From: Phylloscopus collybita | Taxonomy: Eukaryota > Chordata > Aves > Passeriformes > Phylloscopidae | Direction of reading: 5' to 3' | Assembly: GCA_027886175.1 (NCBI GenBank) | Contig: JAJNNQ010000024.1 | Location: forward strand, 3,518,001-3,582,000 | Length of the DNA: 64,000 nt | Shown here: one piece after another, positions 23,327 through 36,380 of the stretch | How positions within the stretch are numbered: position 1 is the stretch's first letter | Layout of the letters: every line of letters begins with the position of its first letter | Translations under genes and position numbers: made by a program | Notes under the pieces: generated by a model | Told to the model about the DNA's origin: nothing | Databases searched by the model: none | Seen by the model: the letters and a program-made list of their open reading frames with translations, nothing else

Positions 23327-25779
23327 CGCCACACATTATGTGGTCTGTTTAACCTTCAGAGTGACTCTTGTGGGTTTTAAGAATAACTTCTTGGCAGATT
23401 ATTTGTTTTGTCCTGGACTTGAGAAAGTAAAACCATTTTTCACTGACCAAAAATGTTCCAGTTTAACAAGATTCAGATAGGGTCAGCAGATTGTCAGCAA
23501 ATTGTCAATCAGTGTGCAAATAGTGGAGAGTGTGTGGCAAAACTGTTGGGTTTGGATGCATGCACGTTGCAGAAGATGTTAAATGATAATACTGTCCAAA
23601 GCTGATGAATTTTCTTGGAGAATGAGATAACTTCAAGAGCACAATCAGTTGCCCAAGGGCTTATTTAAACACAACTGCAACTTTTGCTTCAATAACTTAA
23701 AAAAATCTCATCAGTGTGAAACTGAAAAAACAATGTTTGGGCTACTAATAGATTCCAGATACATTCACAGGTTTGAAAATTATGCTTCTGATCTTATCAA
23801 GACACAGGAGAAATGTAGTCTTTTTGTAAGTATAGAACACACAAAATATTTTTATGTCTTTGTAGCCAAAGGCATTGTTTCAAAACATAAGTCCTTTGAA
23901 AAGTTTCATTGGGTTTGCAAACAGCTGATCAGGGATTAAGATCATTGTTTTCTTCTTAAAAATACCATGAATTTAAGATTCTGCCAAAGGTGTTTGTTTT
24001 GTTTTGTTCTTTTTTTCCTTCCTCACATCAAACCAATATTATTTCAGCATGGAAATATATGTCATTTAATGCCACTTGGCCTCAGCTCCAGCCAAGCTAG
24101 TGGATGTAAATAACTTTCATCTTTCTCTCTCATCTGGTGCTCTCCTAACATGCTTGCCATAAAATTATCAATGAAGTAGGAATGCCAGAAATTACCTACC
24201 TTTAATTCTTTGTTAATTAGTCCAATTTCATCAGGCCCTAGGATTTATGGCTCCTGTATGCAAAATGGATTTCTTTTCTTTTCGACCTGCTAATCCACAT
24301 GCAGATGGAGATAGCTGCAGTTTTCTTTCTGTGCAATTTTGGTGTTGGCTTATTATTTAAAAGAGCTTTTAAAAAATGGGAGAAGGAAAAAATGATGCAT
24401 AGAAACCAGGAGGGAATTTACTTATATGATGGTATTTGCATGTCTGTTTAGGAAGTTCAAGCCTGAGGTTATATTTTCCAGTCCATACATTTCCCAGGAT
24501 TAAAAACACAAGGCTGAAGTTGTTCATTTTTACCTCTGTTTACAAGCTGGCTGCAGCAAATTGCAATACACTTGAATAAATATGTTCATTGCTGTTGATT
24601 TAAATAAATTCTTGCAAAACAAGGAGGTCAGATCCCAATTTTTTTCTAAGCAGCTAGAGTACAAATGGTTCAGCAGTTCAGGACTACTCAGCATTTTGAT
24701 ATTCACATTTCCTGTAATGACAAGCAGCCTAAATGCTGTTTCTGTGTCCTTAATGGGTGACTATCACTTACATCAAGGGGTTTTGGTATAAAAGTTTAAA
24801 CAGAAAGATTGTTACTACATTAGGTAACCTTGCCACTGACTTTCTTCTCAAACTGAAAAATAGGTTTTGCTCCAACTGCAGCAGAAGCTGCTCACCTCAT
24901 TGATGGATGCATCCAGTCAACAGCTGGATGGGAATGATACAGTGAAGGACCATTCAAATGATTTAGCTGATATATGAGCACTGCCTTGAAATTTATGGCT
25001 GACAGAGAAAGGACTGACCAGGCTCTGAGACAGCCAGGATTTAAGCTCATGGTTTGTTGTTATCATTGCAGGATGCTGTTAATGTCAGCCTGTCACTCAT
25101 CTTCTGTGGCCTTGCTACTCGTGTATTTTGGAATATTTGGGCTTGGTCACATCCTGTGCCATTGGAACTGCAGAGATCTCATGCCTTGAATATAGTCTTT
25201 ATTAGTTATGTGGACTCTGTTTCTCCTCAGCAAGGGCTTCTCTTCAGAGAAACACCTTTAACTTAAAATCCACTGAGATTATTAACAAATATGAAAAAAG
25301 CTTTTTATATAACATGTATCCAAGGTTAAAATGGAATATTGCTGGGGTAAAGAAGGATGTATAATTTGGAAAGGATGAAAGAATTGTAGAGGGGCTTGAA
25401 GTTAAGCTACCCATAAATTTCTTTGCCCCAAGACCCATCCTGTAGAGTCCTGATGTATTAAACAATCAGTATATATTTCAAACTATGCCTTTTGCAAGGC
25501 TCAGCAGATTTTCTTTTGCTCTTTCCTAAGGTCACAAACTCAGCAGAACTGAGCCTTCGGCAGACCTGAGCAAGATCATTGTTGGTGATTCAAGCTGAAT
25601 TTAGGGATGGATGTGAAATTACTATCTGCTTTCATATCTGCTGCCAGGCAGGTGGCATCCTGTGTGTGTGTGTGCAGGGAACCAACTCCCCTCGCTGTGC
25701 CACGGTGCTTTCAGCAGCTTACACAGTAAAGCAGTTTCTGCAGGCAGCGTGGGCACAAACGAGGAGCTCAAAGCTTTTT

Positions 25780-26180
25780 TTAAACTTGCTGATGCACCCA
25801 GCAGCTAACTATGAATGATGATTTGCCAGGCTAAACATTAACATGCTCCTCACCTCCTGATGAAAGGCCTGATGGGGCTTTGCCAGCCAGGCAGCTGTCA
25901 ATCAAACGGGGATGTGTCGGTCCCCTTTGCTTCTCAGAACGGGCTGGGCCTCTGGTGCTGCTGAATTAACATCTCTGCTGGGTTTTTTCTTATAGCTCTA
26001 TATGCTTTCACAGAAATATTTTCCTCCGGAATTTTGTTTGGCTGCCCTTTCTCACGGGGTATTTTTTGCTCTTGCATCCTGAAATGTTTGTAGCCAAGCA
26101 ATTGATTGTCTCGAAAATCCATTATTGCCAGGGAGAGACCTCAACAGCATTCCAGCTGAAGCTGACAAGCAGATGATGGA
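25780..26180. promoter_or_regulatory. Candidate regulatory element with PBX/MEIS-type site
   Basis: This non-repetitive segment keeps several CpGs in an otherwise CpG-poor neighbourhood. It carries CTGTCAATCA at 25895-25904, the reverse complement of TGATTGACAG, which is the established composite site for PBX with MEIS/PREP (TALE) homeodomain proteins. Other homeodomain-type words (GAATTAAC, CAATTGATTG) lie near. The motif is seen; regulatory function is inference. No transcription start signal is present, so it would be a distal element. Confidence 0.3.
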
Positions 26181-29100
26181 TTGCTATCATTAAACACTGA
26201 TACTCATATTTTAAACAGTGCCCCAAACTTTCAAGGATTCAAAGGAGCATTCAAAAGTTAGAAGAGTGGAAGACTGGAAAGATTAAAGATTTCCATGGCC
26301 CAGAACTATGGCCAGGTAATGACTAAGTCATGAATTCTCCACCAATGTTTATGAAGGCTTTGGGGCTCCTTGCCTTCGACTATTCTAGAAAGGGAAAGTC
26401 TCAGATCCTTTTACAGTTGTGTAAAGTGTGGTTTTTATATGCAACAACAGAATATATGCAACTTCTAGTCAGGTTTAAACTTCTAAGTTTCCTCCCGTTG
26501 TGTAGTAAATTCTCTTATTAGCTGGGTCTTTTAATGTTATGTCGGAGTTCTAGGGTAAATATATTCTAAATAATTAACAGTAATTTCTTTAACATGAGTC
26601 AGGAAGTTTAAATTATTATTTTTATGGAAGAGGAAAAAGTGGTTCTAACCCTAAATGCAGTTTTACATGAAGCACTTAAACTAGAATTCTGTGTATGACA
26701 GTGCCAGGAATTGGATCATGCCCTTATCAAGTATCCTGGTTTCTACTGAAAAAAAATGACAGTATTATATCTGGCATCAGGTTTTTTTCATTTTCTTTTT
26801 TAACAACTGATAACCTGAGGGCTTGGAAAAGGTGTAATAATTTTAAATTATTTATTCTTCCATGGTGATCTGATACCACTTCTTGGCCTTTTGTTGCTGC
26901 ACTATTCCTGAGGCATTCTGCTAAACCACTGCAGCTGGATTTTGGACAGAGCAAGTTTTAATGAATGTTTATTTTAGACACAACACCAAAATGGGAAAAA
27001 TTAAAAAGGCAATTTTCTCTTAGTCTTTGAAAGGAAATCCACTAATTGGAGCCTTTCTCCTTCCTGGTTTACTGCTGAATTTAGACCTGTGCAAGTCATG
27101 ATGGAACAGTCCTATTTCCAAAAGCAGACACTCGGTGCCACTCGCCTGCCAAAGGGGCAAACAAGGCTGCTGATGTGGAACAGGAGAGTCTGTGTGCTCT
27201 GTGTGGCAGCAGCTCAGCATTTGCAGTGACACATGCCACAGCCCTGAAGAGAAAAAACACCCTGCAAATCTGCCAGGGTGTTTCAGTGGATGGATCAGCA
27301 CCTGCACACAGACAGCCTCCTGTGCCTGGACAGCACCTGGGTCAGGGTGGGGCACTCAGTGGCTTTAATCGTTCAAGGATTTTCAGATTCAGTCACTGGC
27401 TGAAGTTTCCCCAGTGTGGGTATAAACAAGTCCTGATAACTCTGAGTAATGGGGGCATTGACAGCTCTGTGTTTAGAACCCAGCAAAATCTCTGACTTTA
27501 TCCTCCTGAACACGCCTCATGAAAGATTTTTCATCTGTGCACCATTCCCTGCCAGGCGAGACACGGTGACATCCCTCTTTGTTCCCCTGAGATCTGTTTT
27601 CCTCTTAAAAGGACATGAGGGAAGGGGCTTGGGGGGGGGGCTGTGCTTTAAATGCCACACTTCATAAAGGCATCATGCTTTGATAATCTTTCTCCCAGCT
27701 CCTTTTTCAAGGAGGGGGTGATCAGGCTGCTGTCAGAGAGCCCCTGTTCATTGCCAGGCGTCCCTCAGCAGGCAGCCCAGCCGTGACACCGAGGAGATAA
27801 CAGCTTGCCACCTCTTCAGAGGCAGAGTCACCTTGCAGGATCCGTGCTACCTTCATTTTTCTCCCTCAAAAAGGCTGTTTAGTGTACCTAAGCCTGTTCT
27901 ATATTTTCTCTCTTTTTTTTTTTTCTTTCTTTCTTCTTTTTTTTTTTTCCTGAGTGACGAGCAAGATGCAATTTGGTTCTGCTTACGCTGCTGTCGAAAA
28001 ATGGAAATGGTTTGGATGCAAATTTTAACCTTAAATTGACTTGAAACAGGATGAAACTGTACAAAAGAGGATCAGCAAGCGCACAAGAAGAAACGTAGTC
28101 TCTCTTTTTTTATAGGTGACTTCCCCATTATTATATGTGATAAAGTATGTCATTTATTCAGACTACTCATATATTAGTAATATACAATTTATTCGGAGTA
28201 GCCATTTATTAGTAAATACTAGCTTTCATTTATTTATTAAATTATTCCTTTTCACCCGTGACTTGCATCAAACTTCATCTGAGACTTTGACTTTAATCAG
28301 GAAGGCCTAAAAATAGAAATCTAAATTAGCAATGAAGCTTACAGTTTAAATAGCGTCTAACATTTTTTGAAGGCATGATATTGCTGGGAGGTAAAGAAGA
28401 AAAAACAGGGAAAATCCAGCAGCTTATTCTAAAAGTGTTATTTTTAATTAATGAGTTACTTTTCCAGGGTCCAAATTATCCTGGATTATGTGACTGCTAG
28501 TTCTCACTCCTCATTTAGAGCCATACCTTTTGAGGAGAACAGTTCTGCCAATTTCTCAATACCTCAGAAAATTCTCTACTTTAAATTACTCTCTGAACTG
28601 GTTTACTTTAATGAACTGACATGGGGAAAAAAAAAATCTACCTTCAAAGCAAGTCTGTCTGCCAAGAGGATGTGGCTGGAAAAAGCTGTTTTTAACTTTT
28701 CAAACAGTTTAACCTACTCACATTAGAAACCTCTGCTTTACTGGCTCCAAAATCTGGTCAGCGAACACTACCTCAATTATTTCATTTAAATTCTAGAAAA
28801 TGTAATGAGTAACAGATAGAGAAGCAAAGGATTTATTAGTTTTTAAATTATGCTGATACATTTCTCGGATGCCAAAGAAATTATTTTGTTTAAATTCAAT
28901 TCAATTGAAATATTAAACAAACATTATTATATTAATGTTAAATGTTTCCCTAACAAAGCTTTCCTCAGAAATAGATCCCACGTTGCAGTTTCCACATCAA
29001 TATTATACCTTTGCATGTGCAGTGTCTCCCAGAAACTTCATTATTTTCAGCCCAGAGGCTTCTGCTTTGGGAGAATTTTGATTGTGAGGAATGACTGGTC

Positions 29101-29302
29101 TTCCCCATGAGAAGAAATTAGTCTGTTTAAAACAAAACGAAGCAAACAAACAGAAAAACAAACAAAACACCCCAAAGAACAGCCTGCTACTCTGTTTCTC
29201 TGTTTAGATGCAATATACGTGGAGATCAAGGTGCATAAACACCATCTGAGAGGTGCTGAAGCCTTTATTAAAAAAATTAGATGAACATTAATACAGAAAT
29301 AA
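26181..29302. other. Unique noncoding DNA
   Basis: No gene is recognised. It includes a G10 run at 27631-27640 and a T-rich pyrimidine stretch near 27909-27950. Overlapping sense and antisense open frames around 27020-27500 are unsupported by any family match. Confidence 0.65.
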
Positions 29303-29374
29303 ATATGATAATGATAATGATGATTATGATAATGATAATAATGATGATGATGATAATAATAATAACAATAATAG
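29303..29374 (+). repeat. (ATG/ATA)n trinucleotide microsatellite
   Basis: GATAATGATAATGATGATTATGATAATG-type trinucleotide units, ending in ATAATAATAACAATAATAG. On the reverse strand they translate as poly-His/Tyr runs, which explains the odd open frame there. Confidence 0.95.
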
Positions 29375-30597
29375 TTGTTGGGAATGGTTTGTGCTGTACT
29401 CACTCTGCAGAGATTATTGCAATAAAACAAGGAGTTGTAGGAATTAGCTAGCTCCTCATTATTATCATTCCAATGGCTCCCCAATGTGCACTTGGAAAAA
29501 ACCTCAAACACTGTGAGAAGTTAATGTGAACACACTGCTACCTTTCCCCAAAGGTTAATAATTCATCTCTGCACGTGTGAAGTACCAGAAGGCCCTAATC
29601 TGTGCTAAACTAAGGAGTTTTACTTTAAATCTTCTTTTCTTTCCAGAAAACACTCTTGATAAAAGCACACTGGCTAAACTGCAGCCTACATTATTCTCCC
29701 AGCTGAGTCACTGTAGTGGGACAAGGCAGGAGGAAGAATCCTGGAGGAATTCCTCGAAGGGGAAAAAAACATTCAAAGTGAAAATGACAGTCAGAGAAGC
29801 AAAATTTACCAAAAAAGAACCAACTTTCTGTGCCAGCACTCACCACACGACTTTGGCTGCTCGCAGGAACAGTTGAGGACCTTTCTGAGTTTTTCTGCAA
29901 GCTTAATTTAGCAGCTTCTTTTGTAGCTAAGGTGAAGTGCAAATGGGGTCTCATGCAAGCTGAGGAAGCTCACTGGCATAAATCCTGCAGCTTTTATGCA
30001 GTGACATCCCTTTTGGCATTTTATCCTCATCACCCCTGAGGCCTGCAGGACACAGGGCCATGAGAGGTCCAAGCTCAAAATAAATGGAATAATTCAGTAT
30101 TCTCAGCCTTAAACATTCAAAGATCATGACTTGTCTCCCTCCCCCACGCTCTCTGCGTTGCGCAAATTAAGTTTATTTTTTTAAAAAACGTGCTGATATA
30201 TTTTTTTCCCAGCTAAGTATGTGAATCCCTCTATTTGCTTTCACAGAAATTCTCAGCTCGTTGATCTGAAACATTTTTTTTTTAATTAAAAAATGCCAGC
30301 AGAGCATTCTCACAAGCATGTGAGAATTTCAGAAGACAGAACAGTCTTAACTTTGTTGCCACATCATTCCTGGAGTGACTTCTACGTATCCTCCACAATA
30401 TCCTGAAACACCAAGGGGTTTGCTTTGCTTTTATTTTCCCTTTGAAGCTGCAAACCTCAGGTTAATAAATGAGTCTTGGGCTGAATTCTGTGTGCCTTTC
30501 CTCATTGATGGGAATAAGGAGGAGATGGAGATGAGCAGGATTTTGGGGCACAGTCCCTTGGCTATTTGCTGTTCAGCCTTAGGATGGACTTTGCAAG

Positions 30598-30631
<34 letters not shown>

Positions 30632-31028
30632 CTTTTACCAAGAAGTTTAAATGCAGGAGGGAGATTTAACCAGCTAAGCTCAGAAGGGCACCATAACAAC
30701 AGAGCAGCTGGAGGTTATTAAAGGATTTATGACAAGGTTAAGTAGCATAGTAAAGGTGTTCAGCACAAATTTCTGTTTCTCCCTCATCTCTTAGGTTTCC
30801 CCTAGCTCCAGCAGCAGGCAGACAACAGGTAGAGTATTGTATCTTTGCAAAGAAATCCCACAAACCAGAAAAAAAATGTTCAGGATGAACCAGGAGAAGA
30901 ACAATCTAATTTTCTGTAAAAGACATTCCTTCTCCTGTAAGGAGTACTGCACACAATTTTATTAGGCTCTTGCTTGGTGCACTTTTTTATAATCATTTCA
31001 AGTATATCAGAAGTAGATCAGAAACTGA
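29375..31028. other. Unique noncoding DNA
   Basis: No gene is recognised. It contains an A30 run at 30598-30627 and a 9-bp inverted repeat (ATTCTCACA with its complement) at 30306-30327. Confidence 0.65.
30598..30627 (+). repeat. Poly-A run (30)
   Basis: Uninterrupted A30. I see no AATAAA within about 30 bases upstream, so a processed retrocopy is not supported. Confidence 0.95.
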
Positions 31029-31085
31029 GGGGGGGGGGGGGGGTTGTGTTGTTATTTTTTGGGGGGTTTTTTGGGGGTTTTTTTT
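31029..31085 (+). repeat. G15 run and G/T-only tract
   Basis: Fifteen consecutive G, then TTGTGTTGTTATTTTTT and alternating runs of G5-6 and T6-8. Closely spaced G-runs on one strand can form a G-quadruplex. Confidence 0.95.
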
Positions 31086-32999
31086 AGAATCTGTGAGATT
31101 TAAAATGACCCAAAATTGTAAAGCTAGTACCCTCAGGGTATGGGAACAAATTCAATCTGCAATCTTCCTTTTGGTGTTGCTGAAGCCTGAAGTGCAGTCC
31201 CTTTTCTAATTAGGTGGTGTCACTTCATGTCACTCCTCAGAGCTGCACTCATTCTGCAGTATAATCAGAAATACACAAAAAAAAACTTGGGGAATCAGGG
31301 TCAATGAAATCTGTTCAGGTTCTGTTATAAATTCAAAACTAAAGAAAATTTTCAATCTGCCGGGCAGAAAGCAGCAGAGCTGAAACTGAGCTCTGTTTAT
31401 GGAATTAATCCATAACCTCACTTGGTTTCTAAAGACATTTGATGGCTTGAAGGCTTCTGCTCCTTCCTCTCTGCAAGTCTCCTCTGAAGAATCAAGCTAT
31501 CCTTTTCTCCTCTCAGGGACTTTTCTATTGCTAGCAATTCCTATTCAAACATCCTTGATTTCCAAAAGCTCATTTTTTTTCCCCATCCTTAAATTTGACT
31601 GAAGGAATAGAGTTGTGATTCTTTAATTTTTGGATTTTTTAGCAACGAGATACTGGTTTGTACATCCCAAAAAGCATCAGACTCCATGCTCTGAGTGGTT
31701 GGAAGTGCTAAGAAAAGAGGCAGCTCTGCAACCTCCTGACGGAACTTGGTGAGGTCCATGTAGCACCCACTAAAATGTGTCTGTAGTAACAGGGCTAATT
31801 ACCTCTTCTAATCAGAACTGTCCCATTTCAGCATCATTTGAAGCCCAGTGAAGAAAAGCAGAGACTTTGCATGGAGAAGTCTGGCTCTGGCAGGAAGATA
31901 GAGAGGATGGACTGAGAGATCTTCACAACTTCACAAATCTGTGATTCCCTGACTCGGGGGGTCCCTCTTGCTCCATCAGTTCCATTAATTTCAGCTGAAT
32001 TGTTGGGACGTGGCAGTTTTTGTGCAAAATGAAATCCATGGATGTGTCTGCACTGCACAGCACACGGTGTGGAGGAGGAACCCACCAGCAATATAAAACT
32101 GTCATTTAAAAAATAAAATTTAAGAAGGGAAAGCTGCTAAATTTGTAAAATCAGCAAAATATCTGCTGTCCAGCAGGTTAATGCTGGAGAACAAAAAACC
32201 TTGCAGTTTGTTGTCCTGGAATTACTCTTTGGAGAGAAACTACAGTTACAAAAATGGTTGTGGTAAATAGGAAAATAATTGCTGACCACCATTTTCAGGA
32301 AGGAAAATCAGGCAAGTGTATAAACAACTGTGATTTTAATACAGAATTAACTGCCGTATAATGTTTCCAATAAACATATATATAAATTAATGTATAGTGG
32401 TGGAGCAAGGTTATTAGCATGGCAGTTGCAGTACTGTAATCTAATGTACAATGGCTCTGTTCAGTCCCTGGTTTAACTTCCAGTGGAGAACTTTACTGGG
32501 AAAAAAAAGATACTGGTATTTTCTGTAAGAAATGCACTATTTAGTCCCATAGATTTGGAGATTTCTTCAATATTCTAGACTACCTTTTTCACTGCCTATA
32601 AAATAGTTCTGTTCTTTATGGGTACAAACAGAAGACTGCATTTTGCTATTTCCAAAGAAAGGAAAAGATAAAGAGATCAGTTTTGTCTCTGGTTTTGGCT
32701 GAGAGCTGGTTTCCAGTCTTTTTTTTTTTTTTTTCCTTGGAACTCTTGTTCAGACTGTGCTGGGTCTTCTGCCCAAGTGAGTTTAGTGACTGCTGCAGGG
32801 TGCTGAGTTTCTGGGATTTTTGCTTGAAAACCACCCAAAATGCTTGCATTGAAAAAAAAATCAAATTATTCTGTTGCAGTGATCACTATCGGGCTCAGTT
32901 ACATTGCTTAGACCTAATGGTATTGTCTGAGCACAGCTCAGCTGAATTGCAGGTCATAAATTCTTACTGTGCCTTATAACTTGTTTATTGATGCCTGTG
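31086..32999. other. Unique noncoding DNA
   Basis: No gene is recognised. There is a T16 run at 32719-32734. Short overlapping open frames near 31834-32105 and 32646-32979 include homopolymer-coded lysine or phenylalanine runs and are not credible. Confidence 0.65.
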
Positions 33000-33239
33000 C
33001 TTAAAAAAGTGATGGGGATAAATAACCCAGTAAACTACATGAAGAGCAAAAAAGAAATCTTTCCTCAGATTACCAATTTTGCTGCTCTTTCTCTTAGGAA
33101 ACATTTATTTTATTTGTGTTTAAAAAAAAATGACTTAGAAAAATAATCCAGTAGGAACATGCAAAAAAAGAAAGCTTTCCTCAAGTTACCAACTTTGCTA
33201 CTCTTTTTCTTTTTCTTATGACACATTTATTTTGTTTGC
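33000..33239 (+). repeat. Ancient tandem duplication, two ~120-bp copies
   Basis: Copy 1 (about 33000-33118) and copy 2 (about 33119-33239) align end to end. Shared landmarks in the same order are an A-rich start, ATAA(C/T)CCAGTA, (A)ACAT, an AAAAAAGAAA run, CTTTCCTCA, TTACCAA, TTTGCT(G/A)CTCTTT and ACA(T)TTATTTT(A/G)TTTG. Substitutions and small indels separate the copies, so the duplication is old. It belongs to no repeat family I recognise and has no coding potential. Confidence 0.85.
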
Positions 33240-35069
33240 CCATTTGTAAATCAGGATAATGACTAAAATGTGCTTTCAATTTTTTAAAGTTGCTAAAAAC
33301 ATGACTTTTCACCCCTGCATTTCTATCACATTTAACCTGACACAAGAATTTAAGATATTAAAGGATACATCTCTGTTGGTAGGGAAAGTTATTTGGATAT
33401 TACAAACTACCTAATAACTTTTGCAATGCTTGTAAGGTTAGAATGGCATCCAATTTAAGCAGTTGTTTAGGCAAAGGTGGCAAATTTTGTCTCAGTGATA
33501 TAAAATACTTTAGCACAAAGAAAAAACAGCACTAAAACTGCAAGAGAAAGAGATAAATTGAGTCCTATAATGACAGAAAAAAAAAAAAAAAAAAAAAGGA
33601 ATTTTCTCTCTATTTACTTCAGGTGCTGTGTTTGACAACCCAGCCACAGGAAGATGTTCTTTCTGAGCTCATCCTTTCCTCACCTTGATTAGGGAAATGA
33701 CATATCCTGCCCTCAAGCTCATCAATTTAATTTCATCTCTGTGTCAAGCACAGGCCAGATGCTTTTAATAGGAGACAATAGAGAAACATTAAATGAACCC
33801 ACAGCTTTACCCTCTTAAATCTGCTTCTGTCAGGCTGCCCTGAAAAATGAAGGTGCCCTAGGTTGAACTGCTGAAGATTTTAAGGATCAGTGCAGGTTTT
33901 TTTGTCCCAGTTCCATTTAGCTGAGGTCGTGGTCGTGCATCCTGCCCCAGTGTCTGCTGACAAAGCAGGATCAGCCTTCTCTTAATGAGGAGCTTTGCCC
34001 CATTTCTTTCCTTTTGGTCACCACCCCAGCAGATCCAGCAGATTATGTGAGTGCTCTCTTAATGTGACCTGCACTGGTTTAAATGCTTGACTGAAAAAAA
34101 ACAAAAACCCAACCTTGCTAATATTGGCTAATTTTCATTCATCAGCCTAGAGAAGAAGGGGAAGAAAGTGAGGAAGGAAATTCCCCTTTGTTCCACAATA
34201 GGAAGCTGTACTGACCCCCAGCAATGGGCACTCCTAGAGCCCCATTTTATATGAAAATCATTCAAAATGACAAATATTAAAGAACTGCCTGCATGCATCA
34301 GTCATCACTAGGTTTTCTTGGACTCTTCCCTTCTGGTTTTAGTAATGCTTTTGAAGATGGCAAACCCCTCCTCCCCCTGTTTTGGAGCTAAATTGTAGGA
34401 GAAAATTAAGACCAAAGAGAAGAAATGAGCAAAGTGACCTAAAGAGACAAAGACAGGTTTAAAAATAAAATTCTCTTATTCTCAATAAGAGTCACAGCTC
34501 AATATCTTAACCATTCCTTGTTGCAGCATTTTTAAATTCTCCTGAATGTACAGATCCCTTCACTGGGCAACTCCTATGGAATAAACAAATGTCATTTCCA
34601 TTGGCATCAAACACAAGTGTCTAGCCCAAAGAAACATAAATGACTTGACAAAAACAATTCCTTGTGTCAGGGTCAGCATTACAGTAGGAAAGTGGATATT
34701 TCACCTCAGAATTTGTAGCATTATTTTTGTTCATTCCAAATTTCTTTAGACACCTGTAAGTTACGATGGCATGCACACTTTAGAGATACAAAGAACAGTA
34801 ATTATTTTGAACTATTTATTTTACTCTTGTAGCTGAGAAAGTCAGTTTACATGCACTTGAAATATTTCCAGCTTTGCTCCACTTATAACACCTCCTGTTT
34901 TATTCTCACCGTGGTTTTCACCATGACAGAATGCCAGTACAATTCATGGAATTAATCTTTGTGTCTTTATTTTGTTTCAATATTACAGCTTTGTGTTCTT
35001 TCAGTTCAGCAATATTACTTCATTTCTGAATCATTACTTTCATTTCTGAAAGTATGGGGAAATATTTTT
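33240..35069. other. Unique noncoding DNA
   Basis: No gene is recognised. It includes an A21 run at 33577-33597 and a small imperfect duplication of a CATTACTT(T)CATTTCTGAA word at about 35010-35050. Confidence 0.65.
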
Positions 35070-35143
35070 AAAGTACTATAAATACTTAAGTACTTAAATA
35101 CTTAAATACTTTAGTAGTATACTAAAGTACTATAGATACTTAA
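35070..35143. repeat. Palindrome-rich AAGTACTTAA-type repeat cluster
   Basis: A 20-bp word beginning AAAGTACTATA occurs at 35070-35089 and again at 35124-35143 with one mismatch. Between them are TACTTAAA copies and an ACTTTAG/CTAAAGT inverted pair. Many words here are self-complementary, so several alternative hairpins are possible. Confidence 0.85.
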
Positions 35144-36375
35144 TTGTTCTTTCAGTATCTTATATATTTCATACTTATATATTAATATTCAATAGCAGGC
35201 ACTGATTTTTATGACAGGAAACATTTTCCAAAAGATGCCTTTTCTACTTATCTTTAGAACTTCTTTCAAAAACAAACTGAAGTGAAAATGAAATGCATAT
35301 GTGAGACACAAATTTCAGTGTAAATTTTTTTCTGATCTTTTCTGGTCCATGGTAAATGGTTGAATTAATTTGCTTTCACAACATCATTTTGAACAATATT
35401 TTGGTATGAACAAAACTATCGTGTCTAAACCTTTGTGCTATCACATTCAAAATGCTTTCAGTGTTTACCCAATTTTGTACAGCTTTATTTTACACTGCAA
35501 TTTAAAAGATAGATCATCCTTCTGCCTCACCCAAGCAGTGCATCTTTATTATCCAGAACTTTGCAAGTTCCAGTTGTTTCTCAGAGACATTTCAGTGACA
35601 CTGCTATAAAGCAAAAAGGGAAAAAAGGATGTGCACTCATTAACCAAGAGTCACCCTACAAATGAAATTTCTGCCTTTTAGAGTTATGTGAAAAAATAAA
35701 ATCCAAGGCTGCAGAGGAAATGAAGAACTTCATCTTATTTTGGCAAACATATTACTGCCTGCTCATATGAATGTTTTCATTATTATGTAGTGTAACAAAG
35801 GAACCACTGGAGAAGTCTCCTGTGCTCTACAGTTTCAGTCTGTTTTTTTCTAACTTTAGATGTTTCATAAAGCTTGAGCTATAAATGATGGAGAGCTGGT
35901 AAGTGATTCAAAGCAGTCAAGGTAATTATTGCTTGTGCATCATACAATAGTTAATAACACCCAACATTAGTTTATCACCACGCATCACAAATGGTTAATC
36001 CCTTATACTTTTCTCTTTCCTCTTTATAAACTGCTCACATTCATTTCCTTATAAACCCTATCAGCTGGTAAGTAACACACCAAATATTGGCCAGATTTTT
36101 TGTTCAAGTTTCATTTCCATTAAGTTTGATTTCTTATTTATGATAAAGCATAATTGTCCACACAGTGGACAGATACATATGCAATATATATTTTTATTCC
36201 AGCAAGCATGACATGTTTTTTATAGGAAGTCAGAAACACAGAGTTTGTACCAAAAATTAGTAGACCCTTGTGTTTTGTTTTCTCAGGAAGCTATTTTACC
36301 TTCAAGCACACGGGAACTTTGCATATTTGCACGATATCTGTAAGGAAGGAAGCAAAGAGAAAAGAAACCTCATTG
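35144..36375. other. Unique noncoding DNA
   Basis: AT-rich, with no gene or repeat family recognised. An 110-codon frame at 36270-36602 runs into the LTR that follows and is not credible. Confidence 0.65.
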
Positions 36376-36380
36376 TACGT

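Larger units (their letters stand above)
21072..25779. other. Unique noncoding DNA with homeobox-type motifs
   Basis: No gene is recognised. It holds a perfect 20-bp tandem duplication (21956-21995), an ATGCAAAT octamer at 22210-22217, two TAATTAC sites 14 bp apart at 22495 and 22509, an A16 run at 23311-23326, and ATTGTCA words at 23490-23510. A 96-codon open frame at 23649-23939 has no recognisable relative. The texture in 22330-22640 and 24060-24290 resembles regulatory noncoding DNA, which only an alignment could show. Confidence 0.6.

Noticed and set aside
29047..29511. Minus-strand frame with a His/Tyr-rich run
   Set aside because: Encoded by the (ATG/ATA)n microsatellite.
30598..33597. 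A30 and A21 runs as tails of processed pseudogenes
   Set aside because: No polyadenylation signal or recognisable transcript body lies directly upstream of either run.
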